Shown here piece after piece: positions 34,181 to 42,169 of a DNA stretch of 64,000 nt. The stretch spans positions 47,217 to 111,216 of the forward strand of contig CALAMG010000028.1 of the NCBI GenBank assembly GCA_937925715.1, given 5' to 3'. The position numbers and the translations under genes were made by a program. Source of the stretch: an uncultured Collinsella sp. (GTDB taxonomy: Bacteria > Actinomycetota > Coriobacteriia > Coriobacteriales > Coriobacteriaceae). The notes below the pieces were generated by a model. It was not told the origin of the DNA. It was given only the letters and a program-made list of their open reading frames with translations, and did no database searches. Within the stretch, counting starts at the first letter, position 1. The number at the start of each line of letters is the position of its first letter.

Positions 34181-35281
34181 CTATTTCACGCATTGAACCG
34201 CGAGATAGTCGCGGAAGAATGGCAATTCAAATGCGACGAGCCCTCGTCCTCGCTCCCCGATGATGCCGGCGTCTATCATGCGGCGTCGGTAGCGGGAGAC
34301 CTGCTGCGGCGAACGCTTAAGGCGCTCGACAAGGTCAGCGGTGGTGGATTCTTCCTCGTCATCGAGCATGGCGATGAGGAATCGCTTGTCCTCTGCAGTG
34401 AGTTCCCGATAGGTTGCCGCGAGGATTCGATCGTCCATCTCGTCGCGCGCGATTTTGATTCCCAGGTCAAAGTCGCGTGACGAGATTTCCTTCGAATCGC
34501 TTGTGAGATCCCAGGCACGGTAGCCTACGAGTTGCAATAGGAAGGGAAAACCAGAGATCGAGCGAACGGCTCTATCGATTCCTTCAGCATCTGCCAGGCG
34601 ATCGTTTTCCTGGATTGTGCGAATTAAGGCCTCGCGTACGTCATAGTCGGCAATGCGACCCAGATGATATTGTTGGGCGCGGCGAAGGAACGAGACCGTC
34701 TTGTGGTTCAGCAACGTCGAGACGTTGTTGGGAAGTCCCGCCATGAGCAGCGCGACGCGTTTTCCATCGGTCACAAAGTGCTGATACGTGGCTGCGAGCT
34801 GAATCATCTCGTCGAGTGTCGGGTCCACCTCGTCAACCGTGACGAGCAGACCGGTGCCCGCCTCGTTGAGCTGGTCGATGATGTCGCTCATGCGATAACG
34901 CCACGTTGAGGCATCGTGAACGCGACTGACCTCGATGCTGCCGAGCGGTGCAATTCCGAGACCGGTGACTTCGAAGTGGCTGGACGAGTCGATGAGATGG
35001 GCCGCGGCGCGTTTCGCCCCGAACTCGATTTCCTCAAGCATTCTCGGGAGCGCGGTTGTCTTTACGGCAATCCAGCCGTGGGATTCCGCCCTTGTCGCAA
35101 GTGACGACATGAGAGCGGTTTTACCGGTTCCACGCGCGCCTGAGAAGATCGAGGTCAATTCTGGGCGTCTGCGCTGGCTCAAGAAGGCACGGTCCAAATC
35201 CCGAATAATCTGTTGTCTGCCAGCGAGATGGGCGGGAACCTCACCAAAACTGGGGGTAAACGGGTTCTCGAGATATTTCAT
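34181..35281 (-). CDS. AAA-type ATPase with C-terminal winged helix (paralogue)
   Basis: The 366-residue protein shares the layout of the ATPase at 30516: an N-terminal NPFTPSFGEVPAHLAGR box, Walker A GARGTGKT (about residue 48), Walker B LLVTVDEVD (about 145), ALLMAGLPNNVS and FLRRAQQYHLGRI. A C-terminal winged helix (TTADLVERLKRSPQQVSRYRRRMIDAGII) ends it. The shared NPF..GR start, GLP and FLRRAQQ boxes show common origin. Homologues are of the archaeal-type ATPase/STAND group, with no assigned role. It is transcribed alone, from an AT-rich upstream region (35290-35370) unlike the rest of the window. ATG 35281 follows GGAGAG. Confidence 0.82.
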   Translation of the reverse strand: MKYLENPFTPSFGEVPAHLAGRQQIIRDLDRAFLSQRRRPELTSIFSGARGTGKTALMSSLATRAESHGWIAVKTTALPRMLEEIEFGAKRAAAHLIDSSSHFEVTGLGIAPLGSIEVSRVHDASTWRYRMSDIIDQLNEAGTGLLVTVDEVDPTLDEMIQLAATYQHFVTDGKRVALLMAGLPNNVSTLLNHKTVSFLRRAQQYHLGRIADYDVREALIRTIQENDRLADAEGIDRAVRSISGFPFLLQLVGYRAWDLTSDSKEISSRDFDLGIKIARDEMDDRILAATYRELTAEDKRFLIAMLDDEEESTTADLVERLKRSPQQVSRYRRRMIDAGIIGERGRGLVAFELPFFRDYLAVQCVK

Positions 35282-35393
35282 AAGGCTCTCCTTTCACACC
35301 TCCGTTTAACTTCATTTTATTTTAGTTAATTCTGATTAAAAGTGATGGTTCGTTATTTAGAGCATCAATTAGGCGCGTGCGCCATCGGCGCTG

Positions 35394-35428
35394 GAATGTG
35401 ACAAAGGGACAGCTCCTTTGTCACATTC
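35394..35428. repeat. Perfect GGGAC-cored palindrome overlapping the trmL 3' end
   Basis: A perfect 14-bp stem (GAATGTGACAAAGG / CCTTTGTCACATTC) with loop GACAGCT. Its right arm includes the TrmL stop codon and last codon, so the element either serves as the trmL terminator or inserted at the end of the gene. It is the best preserved GGGACAG element in the window. Confidence 0.75.
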
Positions 35429-36020
35429 TCGGAAAGCCTGTTTGGCGCAGGGCTTCGTAGAGGACGATGGCGGCGCTGTTGGAGAGGTTGAGTGCGCTGA
35501 TGCGGTAGTCGTTCGGGTTGACGAAGTTGCCGCAGATGTCCTGTTGAAGGATGGTCTCGTGGCTGTCCTCGGTATGCCCCAGCGATTCCTCGTGAGCTTC
35601 CCAAGCCTCGGCGTTATCGAGTGAGTCGCAATCGCGCAGCATGGGGATGCGCTCGCAACGCTCGGGCGCCGCGGCAAGCAGTGGCTCGGGAATGCCCGAA
35701 CTCTCGCTGCCAAAGACCAAATAGTCGCCGTCGCGGTAGGTGCTTTGCGCATAGGTTCGGCGCGCCTTTTTGGTCAGCAGATGCAGGCGCTCGTCGGCGG
35801 GGGAGAGGCCGTTGCGCACAAGAAAATCCTTCCAGCCGGCATAGGTCGTCACGTCCAAGTTTTGCCAGTAGCCCAGGCCGGCGCGACGCACCGTCTTGTC
35901 GTCGAGTGAAAACCCCAGCGGCTCCACCAGATGCAGGCGGGCGCCGGTAACCACGCAGGTGCGGCCGATATTGCCCGTATTGGCTGGAATCTCGGGCGCA
36001 TACAGCACGATATTGAACAT
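35421..36020 (-). CDS. trmL: tRNA (cytidine/uridine34-2'-O)-methyltransferase TrmL
   Basis: The 199-residue SPOUT methyltransferase methylates the wobble-position ribose of tRNA-Leu. The N-terminus FNIVLYAPEIPANTGNIGRTC and KTVRRAGLGYWQNL are typical, and the SAM-binding knot shows LVFGSESSGIPEPLL and ISALNLSNSAAIVLYEAL. E. coli TrmL has 157 residues. The excess here is an acidic insertion (about residues 131-165, DNAEAWEAHEESLGHTEDSHE) between the two knot motifs, which is unusual. ATG 36020 follows AAGGAG; the longer frame from 36233 runs back over the terminator and the CobW gene end. Confidence 0.92.
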   Translation of the reverse strand: MFNIVLYAPEIPANTGNIGRTCVVTGARLHLVEPLGFSLDDKTVRRAGLGYWQNLDVTTYAGWKDFLVRNGLSPADERLHLLTKKARRTYAQSTYRDGDYLVFGSESSGIPEPLLAAAPERCERIPMLRDCDSLDNAEAWEAHEESLGHTEDSHETILQQDICGNFVNPNDYRISALNLSNSAAIVLYEALRQTGFPRM

Positions 36021-36043
36021 GAATCTCCTTGGCTTAGAACGAA

Positions 36044-36076
36044 AAACCACCACGAAGGGCACCTTCGTGGTGGTTT
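36044..36076 (-). terminator. Terminator between cobW-like and trmL genes
   Basis: A perfect 15-bp stem (AAACCACCACGAAGG and complement) with a 3-nt loop, ending in a T-run when read on the minus strand, lies 40 bp after the CobW-family stop codon. Confidence 0.85.
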
Positions 36077-36115
36077 GGCGGCTACGTAGGCGGAAAAATG
36101 CCCGCTTGGATAAAC

Positions 36116-37246
36116 CTAGGCGCGGTGCCAGTCGGTCAGGCAGGCATCGAGGGAGGCGATGAGCGCATCCTTGTCCATGTGACGGCCGATGATGCACAGG
36201 CTCGTCATGCGGTCGCCCGTCTCGTCGTCCCAAATTTGCATGATCTCGGGGTTCTCGTCGATGATCTTCTGCTTCTCGCCCTCGGGTGCCGAGTCAACGA
36301 ACAGGCCGTTCTCCATCAGGCGCATCTGGTGGCCAGCCTGCTCGAACATGTAGCACATGTCCGGATCGCCGGTCTGCCACAGCGGACCCTTGACGCGGAT
36401 GACCTCGTCGGGCCACTCCTGCTCAACAAAATCGGTGAACTTCTGCAGGTCAAACGGCTTGCGGCGCGAGTAAACAAAGGTCTCGATGTCGTACTCGAGC
36501 ACCTCGGGGTCGTCGTGCTCCTCGGGATGCTCCATGGCCTCGATCCAGGCAGCGGAGTTGTAGGCGCGCATAAAGTCGAAGCGGTCGGTATCGAGCAGTT
36601 CCTCCATGGGAACCTCGCCGTTTTGGGCCTCGACGATCACGGCGTCTTTCTGCAGGCTGCGCACGATGGCCTTGAGCTCGGCGATCTGCTCGGGCGTCAC
36701 GGTATCGGTCTTATTGAGGATCAGCGTGGAGCAGAACTCGATCTGCTGGATGAGCAGGCTCTCGATGTCGTCCTCGTCGATATCCTCTGCCAGCAGGTCG
36801 CGGCCGCCGTTGAACTCGTCGTACATGCGGGCGCAGTCGACCACGGCCACGATGTTGTCGAGCGCAAGCTTGGGCTCGCCGCCCACCTTGGCCTCGTCGC
36901 AGAAGCTCGAGATGGTGTAGGCGATGGGGATGGGCTCGCAAATGCCCGAGGCCTCGATGATGATGTAGTCGAAGTTGCCCGAATCGGCGATGCCCTGCAG
37001 CTGGTTGGCCAGGTCATCCGAAAGCGTGCAGCAGATGCAGCCGTTGGTGAGCGGGATGAGGTCGTCGGTCTCGGAAAGGCCGCCGTCAGCGATGAGGCTG
37101 GCATCGACGTTGATTTCGCCGATGTCGTTGACAATCACGGCGGCGCGGATGCCGCCGTCGTTAGCGAGGATGTGGTTGAGCAGCGTGGTCTTGCCGGCAC
37201 CGAGGTATCCGGTAAGCATGATGATCTTCACGGGTTTGTTGGGCAT
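36116..37246 (-). CDS. CobW/COG0523-family GTP-binding metallochaperone-like protein
   Basis: The 376-residue protein has Walker A TGYLGAGKTT near residue 12, the metal-binding GCICC motif near 68, the Walker B-type EASGICEP, the guanine-specificity motif NKTD near 178, and a C-terminal CobW_C domain. COG0523 GTPases deliver metals (Zn, Co or Fe) to client proteins, using the CxCC site. An acidic region (EDIDEDDIE; EHPEEHDDPEV) is present between domains. No Zur box or metal enzyme gene is adjacent, so the metal is unknown. ATG 37246 follows AAGGAGGG; ATG 37267 is less likely. Confidence 0.9.
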   Translation of the reverse strand: MPNKPVKIIMLTGYLGAGKTTLLNHILANDGGIRAAVIVNDIGEINVDASLIADGGLSETDDLIPLTNGCICCTLSDDLANQLQGIADSGNFDYIIIEASGICEPIPIAYTISSFCDEAKVGGEPKLALDNIVAVVDCARMYDEFNGGRDLLAEDIDEDDIESLLIQQIEFCSTLILNKTDTVTPEQIAELKAIVRSLQKDAVIVEAQNGEVPMEELLDTDRFDFMRAYNSAAWIEAMEHPEEHDDPEVLEYDIETFVYSRRKPFDLQKFTDFVEQEWPDEVIRVKGPLWQTGDPDMCYMFEQAGHQMRLMENGLFVDSAPEGEKQKIIDENPEIMQIWDDETGDRMTSLCIIGRHMDKDALIASLDACLTDWHRA

Positions 37247-37332
37247 GTGCCCTCCTTTGTTAGACATGGCTTACAGCTGAATCATATGCCAAACGCCTGC
37301 TCTTATACCCACGCGCCGGCAAATAACACAAG

Positions 37333-37674
37333 CTACTCCCAGGCTCCCCATACATCGGGGCAATAACCGACGGTGGCCTTTTTGCCGTTGCGCACGATGG
37401 GCTCGGCCAGAACCTGCTGGTTCTCGAGCAGTTTATCGAAGCGCTGACTGGGGGTGAGGTGCTGAATGAGCGCGAGCGTCTCCTCGTCCTTGGCTTTGGG
37501 GTTGAGCAGCTTGTCGATGCCGCCGACCGCCTGCATCACGCTCGTGAGCTCGCCCTTGCTCATCTCCTTTTCCTTAAGGTCGATAAACTGCACCTTAATG
37601 CGGCGCTCCTTAAAATAGCGCTGGGCCTTCTTGGTATCGAAGGACTTCTTGGTGCCAAAAATCTGGATATTCAT
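37333..37674 (-). CDS. ArsC/Spx-like protein without the catalytic cysteine
   Basis: The 113-residue protein has the ArsC-like thioredoxin fold: NIQIFGTKKSFDTKKAQRYFKERRI, FIDLKEKEMSKGEL, and the C-terminal LAEPIVRNGKKATVGYCPDVW. In arsenate reductases and Spx the first loop holds a Cys (for example GTPxCxxxRKA); here the position is Ser (KKSFDTKKA). An arsenate-reductase mechanism is therefore not possible, although one Cys remains near the C-terminus. Such Cys-less members are common in anaerobes and of unknown role. The gene follows the Fe-S flavoprotein gene by 11 bp in the same direction. Confidence 0.85.
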   Translation of the reverse strand: MNIQIFGTKKSFDTKKAQRYFKERRIKVQFIDLKEKEMSKGELTSVMQAVGGIDKLLNPKAKDEETLALIQHLTPSQRFDKLLENQQVLAEPIVRNGKKATVGYCPDVWGAWE

Positions 37675-37685
37675 GTTCCGCCGCT

Positions 37686-38312
37686 CTATCGAATGAAGTT
37701 GGTCCTGGCGCGATCGCCTTCGGGGGCTTTGATGCCGGCGGCCTGTCCTGCCTCGATGCAGCGAAGGAGCCAGGCCATGTTTTTGCCGATGTTTCGCATG
37801 GTGGCCAGGCCCTCGGCGTCCTGGGCGGCCTCGCCCGGCATGGCACCAAAGACGTTGTTCCAGTACGTGGAGGCCACCACGGGCATCTGGTTGATAGTGA
37901 AGTACTTGTTGAGTACATCGAAGGTGGTCGACGTGCCGCCACGGCGGGCGACGGCGACCGCGGCACCCGGCTTGTGCGCAAAGGCCTTGCTGCCAGCATA
38001 GAATGCGCGGTCGAGAGCCGAGAGGATGCGTCCGCTGGGATGCGCATAGTAGACGGGGGAGCCAAAGACAAAGCCATCTGCCTGCTCGGCGGCAGCGATC
38101 AGCTCGTTCACCACGTCGTCGTCAAAGGTACAGCGACCGTCAAGCTTGCCGCACTGGCCGCAACCGATGCAGTCGCGAATGGGCTTGGCGCCCAGCTGGA
38201 ACACCTCGGTATCGATGCCCTCGGCGTTGAGTTGCTCGGCGACCTCGGCGAGTGCGCGGGCGGTATTGCCGTTTGCCTTGGGACTGCCATTGACCAAAAG
38301 AACCTTCATCAC
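37686..38312 (-). CDS. Iron-sulfur flavoprotein / NADPH-dependent FMN reductase-like
   Basis: The 208-residue flavodoxin-fold protein has an FMN phosphate loop (LLVNGSPKANGNTARAL) and the compact cluster-binding CIGCGQCGKLDGRC at about residues 48-61, a signature of Isf-type iron-sulfur flavoproteins. FGSPVYYAHPSGRI and AVAVARRGGTSTT follow. These proteins pass electrons between ferredoxin and acceptors such as O2 or peroxide in anaerobes. It is probably the first gene of a two-gene unit with the ArsC-like gene. Confidence 0.9.
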   Translation of the reverse strand: MMKVLLVNGSPKANGNTARALAEVAEQLNAEGIDTEVFQLGAKPIRDCIGCGQCGKLDGRCTFDDDVVNELIAAAEQADGFVFGSPVYYAHPSGRILSALDRAFYAGSKAFAHKPGAAVAVARRGGTSTTFDVLNKYFTINQMPVVASTYWNNVFGAMPGEAAQDAEGLATMRNIGKNMAWLLRCIEAGQAAGIKAPEGDRARTNFIR

Positions 38313-38371
38313 AAACTCCCTCTGCTGTCGGTGACTTCTGCGGAGGATTATCGCACGAGAGGGCAGATGGC

Positions 38372-38416
38372 GTGGGGCGCGATGTGAAACGGCCTGTGTT
38401 TCACATCGCGCCCCAC
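38372..38416. terminator. Perfect 19-bp stem hairpin downstream of the GGDEF gene
   Basis: A perfect 19-bp stem (GTGGGGCGCGATGTGAAAC and complement) with a 7-nt loop lies four bases beyond the GGDEF stop codon, with no T-run. Termination is inferred from position. Confidence 0.7.
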
Positions 38417-38420
38417 AACG

Positions 38421-39950
38421 CTAGTCCAGCTTGGTGCCCGGTACTTGCGGTGCCTCTTTAAGCAACGCTTTGAGCTCGTTCAAAATGGAAACGGGCTGTC
38501 GGTCAACGCTGTTCAGATGGAGCGTGGCCACGCGAATGGGCGGCTGATATTCAAGCGAGCCGATGAGCACGGGAGAACCCAGGAATCGTTCGATTTCGTT
38601 TGCGAGCTCGTCGATTGCCTCGGGGCCGAGCTCATCGAAAAGCGCCACGAACATTGGTCCCGTCGAGCGGAACAGGCGACCCTTGCCGCGCGAACAATCC
38701 ATGAGGCAGGCAGCGCTTTCTGCCAAAACACGGTCGCCCGCATCAAAGCCAAAGCGGGCATTGACCTCAGCGATATCGTCGACCTTAATGGCAATAAAGC
38801 CTGCCTCGCGCGCCACGCGGCGCATCTCTCCAATAGCGTTGACCAGGGCGTGGACATCGCCCAGGCCCGTTACCGAGTCGGTCGTATCTGCCAAGCTTCG
38901 GTTGATGATAATGCCCACATACATGCTGGGCTCGGTATCGGTGCCGTCCAAACGGTAGCCCGTGCAGTCGCAAAGCACGTATTTTCCGGTGGCATCCATT
39001 ACGCGATACTGCATGTAGTGGAAGTGCCACGTGCCGTTTATCACCATGTCGAGCTCGGCGCGTACGTTGTCGCGGTCCTCGGGATGAACGCGGGCGAGCC
39101 ACATGTCGAGTGAGTTAAAAGGGTGCTGGGAGGGCAGGTCAAAATCGCGCACGGCGTTGACCGACCATTGCGATTCTCCCGTATCGAGATTGAGGATGAA
39201 CGGATAGCGCGTCTCGGAGCTCATGGAGATCGCTTGGAACACCCGGTCGTTGCAGGGAAGCTGGTCGACGATTGGGCGTTGCGGCGCGTCATTGTCTTTC
39301 GGTTGCTGCACGCGATGCATAAGCTTATAGCGATACATCTTGCGATCGGCATCCATCGTCATCTGGCGACGCGTGTCGCCGGCAAGTGGATCGACGCGCG
39401 AGCAGCCAAAACTAAAGCTGCCGATCATGGGCGCCTTGCCACCTGAGCTCGCCTCGATCAGTCCGGTACGTACCTGCTCCAAGCGCTGCTCGAGTTCAGT
39501 CTCGTTTGCGGAGAGCGAGATGAGCACAAACTCGTCTCCACCGATACGGAACAGCATTTCATCGTGCTCCATGGTTTCGGAGAGCGTGCGGCAGATGCCC
39601 AGAATATAGCGATTGCCTTCGGCGTGGCCAAACCTATCATTGCAATGTTTGAGATGGTCGATGTCAATATAGGCGCAGGTGAAGGGGTCGCCTTTGTGCC
39701 AGAGTTGCTCGACGTGACGGTCGAATCCGTTGCGGTTGCCCAAGTTGGTGAGCGGGTCGATATAGGCGTTGCTCTCAAGCAGCCGGCGCTCTTGCTGCAG
39801 GATGGCGTGCGTCTTTTGCAGTTGCTCGCCAACGGCGCGTAGCTCAGCAGGCAGCGCGGCAACATCGAGTTCGGCGGTCGAGATGCCATTCGCAAGTCGC
39901 TGAAGATAGGCAATAATCGATTGCTCGCCCAGGCGATATGATTCGTTCAT
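38421..39950 (-). CDS. Diguanylate cyclase with PAS domain and second, degenerate GGDEF domain
   Basis: This is a 509-residue soluble protein. Residues 1-60 are helical, probably a coiled coil. The first GGDEF domain (about 62-215) has DPLTNLGNRNGFDRH and an intact RIGGDEF active site, so it may make cyclic di-GMP; no RxxD inhibitory site precedes it. A PAS-like domain follows (about 235-345; DTGESQWSVNAVRDF, HPEDRDNVRAELD). The last 150 residues resemble another GGDEF domain (DSVTGLGDVHALVNAIGEM), but the signature reads RSTGPMF and is likely inactive. A decayed EAL gene lies just upstream on the same strand. Confidence 0.88.
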   Translation of the reverse strand: MNESYRLGEQSIIAYLQRLANGISTAELDVAALPAELRAVGEQLQKTHAILQQERRLLESNAYIDPLTNLGNRNGFDRHVEQLWHKGDPFTCAYIDIDHLKHCNDRFGHAEGNRYILGICRTLSETMEHDEMLFRIGGDEFVLISLSANETELEQRLEQVRTGLIEASSGGKAPMIGSFSFGCSRVDPLAGDTRRQMTMDADRKMYRYKLMHRVQQPKDNDAPQRPIVDQLPCNDRVFQAISMSSETRYPFILNLDTGESQWSVNAVRDFDLPSQHPFNSLDMWLARVHPEDRDNVRAELDMVINGTWHFHYMQYRVMDATGKYVLCDCTGYRLDGTDTEPSMYVGIIINRSLADTTDSVTGLGDVHALVNAIGEMRRVAREAGFIAIKVDDIAEVNARFGFDAGDRVLAESAACLMDCSRGKGRLFRSTGPMFVALFDELGPEAIDELANEIERFLGSPVLIGSLEYQPPIRVATLHLNSVDRQPVSILNELKALLKEAPQVPGTKLD

Positions 39951-39988
39951 GATGGATAACCTCCTTGGGCGGAACAGCGGTTTGTATC

Positions 39989-40019
39989 ATATCCCCAATT
40001 CGGTTTGAATTGGGGATAT
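39989..40019 (-). terminator. Hairpin between EAL relic and GGDEF gene
   Basis: A perfect 13-bp stem (ATATCCCCAATTC and complement) with a 5-nt loop. On the minus strand it lies after the EAL remnant and before the GGDEF gene, a likely terminator for the former. Confidence 0.6.
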
Positions 40020-40077
40020 AAGTTAACTAATGGAGGCAAATTCCCCCTTCGGCGGTGGTGTTTTGCGCGCGAGCGTA

Positions 40078-40374
40078 TCAGTTGTTATTGCCACCATCGA
40101 GCAATGCCTCAAAATCCTTCGCTGGCATGGGGCGGTAGTAGAGGAAGCCTTGAGCGTCGCGGGCGCCCATTTGCCGTAGCACGTTCGCCTGCTCATTTGT
40201 CTCGACGCCTTCGACCACGACGGGCAGATGGAGCGACTGCGCCATCTCGAGCATCGATGAAATGATCTGCGTGCTGCGGCCTTGATCGCCGTCGACGGGC
40301 GCAATCTGCCAAATGTGCTTGTCGAGCGCCACCATAAAGCCGCTTTCCTCGAGTGCGGGGATATGGGTGCACAT
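40078..40374 (-). pseudogene. Internally deleted EAL (c-di-GMP phosphodiesterase) remnant
   Basis: The frame reads HIPALEESGFMVALDKHIW, which matches the start of an EAL domain just after the EAL motif. After about a dozen residues it continues with RSTQIISSMLEMAQSLHLPVVVEGVETNEQ and GARDAQGFLYYRPMP, the last quarter of an EAL domain. The intervening roughly 150 residues, with the metal-binding Asn/Glu/Asp, are missing, and no upstream EAL or GGDEF part is found. It is thus a dead gene with an internal deletion, beside a live GGDEF gene. The patatin gene starts divergently at 40503. Confidence 0.8.
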
Positions 40375-40502
40375 GCTGTGGACGGCTATTATTCGACAGG
40401 CGGTAGCGCGACGATGCGATGTTCGATGAAAATGCGACTGAGACGATATATGTTGACGGGTATACTTGTCCCGGTTTAAAACGCAGGAACGGAGATGGTC
40501 GC

Positions 40503-41372
40503 ATGGCACAGCCGGATACGACGCACACGGTGGGGCTTGCGCTCGAGGGAGGCGGCTACCGCGGTATGTATACGGCGGGCGTGCTCGACGTTTGGATGGA
40601 GCATGGTTTGACCTGCGACCATATGGTGGGTGTCTCGGCGGGCGCGGCGTTTGGCTACAACTTTAAATCGCGCCAGATCGGCCGCGCCATTCGCTACAAC
40701 AAGGCCTATTGTGCCGATAAGCGCTATGCGGGTGTGACCAGCTGGTTGCGAACCGGTGACATGTTCAATGCCGATTTTGCCTATCACGAGGTGCCCACCG
40801 CGCGCGATCCCATCGACCTGGAGACATATCGCGCCTGCCCTATGCGGTTTACGTGCGTGTGTACCGATATCGAGACGGGCAAGGCCGTCTACCACGACCT
40901 GCCCTATGGCGACGAGCGCGATATCGAGTGGATCCGGGCGTCGTCGGCGATTCCCGTGGCGACGCGTCCCGTTGCTATTGGCGGGCATAAGTATCTGGAT
41001 GGTGGCGTGGCTGATTCCATTCCCAGCGCTTGGTTGTTTGCGCAGGGGTATGACCGCAATATCGTGGTACTCACGCAGCCGGCGGGCTTTGTGAAGCAAC
41101 CCAACAGCGTGATGCCCATGCTGCGGCGCGTGTTCCGTCACTACCCGGAGTTTGTTGCAGCGCTCGATCATCGGCATGAGGTCTACAATGCCACGCTCGA
41201 TGACTTGGCGCGTCGTGAGGCTGCCGGCGAGGTCTTTGTGGTGCGGCCGAGCGAATCGGTGAAGGTGCCGTCGCTGTGCCGCGAGCCGGATGAGCTCGAG
41301 CGTATCTACCAGGTCGGCCGCCACGATGCGGAGGCGACCTTGCCGGCGTTGGAAGCGTATCTGGCGGGGTAA
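40503..41372 (+). CDS. Patatin-like phospholipase (RssA/YjjU type)
   Basis: The 289-residue protein has the patatin catalytic features: oxyanion-hole GGGYRGMYTAG near residue 17, nucleophile elbow GVSAG (Ser near 44), and the catalytic Asp in the DGGVADSIP motif near 171. These enzymes hydrolyse acyl esters of lipids; the bacterial YjjU-like branch is uncharacterised. No signal peptide is present, so the protein is cytosolic or membrane-peripheral. ATG 40503 follows GGAG by eight bases; the longer frame from 40419 overlaps the EAL relic's upstream region. A strong hairpin separates it from convergent thiE. Confidence 0.9.
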   Translation: MAQPDTTHTVGLALEGGGYRGMYTAGVLDVWMEHGLTCDHMVGVSAGAAFGYNFKSRQIGRAIRYNKAYCADKRYAGVTSWLRTGDMFNADFAYHEVPTARDPIDLETYRACPMRFTCVCTDIETGKAVYHDLPYGDERDIEWIRASSAIPVATRPVAIGGHKYLDGGVADSIPSAWLFAQGYDRNIVVLTQPAGFVKQPNSVMPMLRRVFRHYPEFVAALDHRHEVYNATLDDLARREAAGEVFVVRPSESVKVPSLCREPDELERIYQVGRHDAEATLPALEAYLAG

Positions 41373-41382
41373 GGGTCGCATG

Positions 41383-41430
41383 TGGAAAGCGCATCCCGGA
41401 ATGGAGGTCCAAACTGGGATGCGCTTTCCA
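41383..41430. terminator. Bidirectional terminator between patatin gene and thiE
   Basis: A perfect 15-bp stem (TGGAAAGCGCATCCC and complement) with an 18-nt loop lies between two convergent stop codons. Confidence 0.75.
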
Positions 41431-41473
41431 TTGCTGAAGATATGAGGCTGCGAATCAGTTGCTCGGCCTGAGC

Positions 41474-42169
41474 CTATGCCTGCTGCCAGGTGTCGACGAG
41501 TTCCTTGGCCGCGGCGTGGGGGTCATCGGCGCTGCAGACAGCGCTCACCACAAAGAAGCCGTCGACGCCGGTGGCCTTGAGCTGCGGCAGGTCGGCCGTC
41601 TTGACGCCGCCGCCCACCACGATGGGCACGGGGCTTGCCGCGTGGAGTGCGTCCAGGTCCTCAAAGCTCTTGGTGATGATAGAGCCGTCGGCCGCGCGTC
41701 CGCAGTCGCGCTTGGTCTCGGTCTCGTGGAGCGGGCCGATGCCCAGGTAGTCGACCAGGCTCATGTCGGCGGTCTTGACGTACTCGAGCATCTCCTCGCA
41801 ACGGGCCGAAAGGCCCACAATGGCATCGGGGCCCAGCAGCTTGCGGCAGACCTCGACGGGAATGTCGCTCTGGCCTACGTGCACGCCGTCGACGGCAATG
41901 CCCTGCTCGCGCGCGGCGAGTACACAGTCCAGACGGTCGTCGATTAACAGGGCGACCTGACCGGTCTTGCCAGCCTGTGCGATTGCCTGCGCGGCGTCGC
42001 CGGTCAGTGCAATGATCTCGCGGGCGCTTGCCACCTTGGAGCGCACCTGGATACAGGTAAAGCCTGCGTCGAGCGCCTGGGCCACCACATCGCCCACGGG
42101 GCGCCCGAGGGTGTTTTCGGGGCCGAGTACCAGATAGGCCGAGATATCAAGGTTGTCGCGGATGCTCAT
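41474..42169 (-). CDS. thiE: Thiamine-phosphate synthase
   Basis: The 231-residue TIM-barrel enzyme joins HMP-pyrophosphate and thiazole phosphate to thiamin phosphate. Recognisable segments are AYLVLGPENT, IQVRSKVASAREII, LLIDDRLDCVLAA, GVHVGQSDIPVEVCRKLLG, YLGIGPLHETETKRD, PIVVGGGVKTADLPQLKATGVDGFFVVSAV. It is the last gene of the thiM/thiamin-binding/thiE operon, and its start overlaps the preceding stop by 4 nt. Expression should be controlled by the TPP riboswitch at 43416-43507. Confidence 0.95.
   Translation of the reverse strand: MSIRDNLDISAYLVLGPENTLGRPVGDVVAQALDAGFTCIQVRSKVASAREIIALTGDAAQAIAQAGKTGQVALLIDDRLDCVLAAREQGIAVDGVHVGQSDIPVEVCRKLLGPDAIVGLSARCEEMLEYVKTADMSLVDYLGIGPLHETETKRDCGRAADGSIITKSFEDLDALHAASPVPIVVGGGVKTADLPQLKATGVDGFFVVSAVCSADDPHAAAKELVDTWQQA

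Noticed and set aside
40375..40509. N-terminal extension of the EAL remnant
   Set aside because: The residues do not resemble any EAL or GGDEF sequence and overlap the patatin gene's start region.
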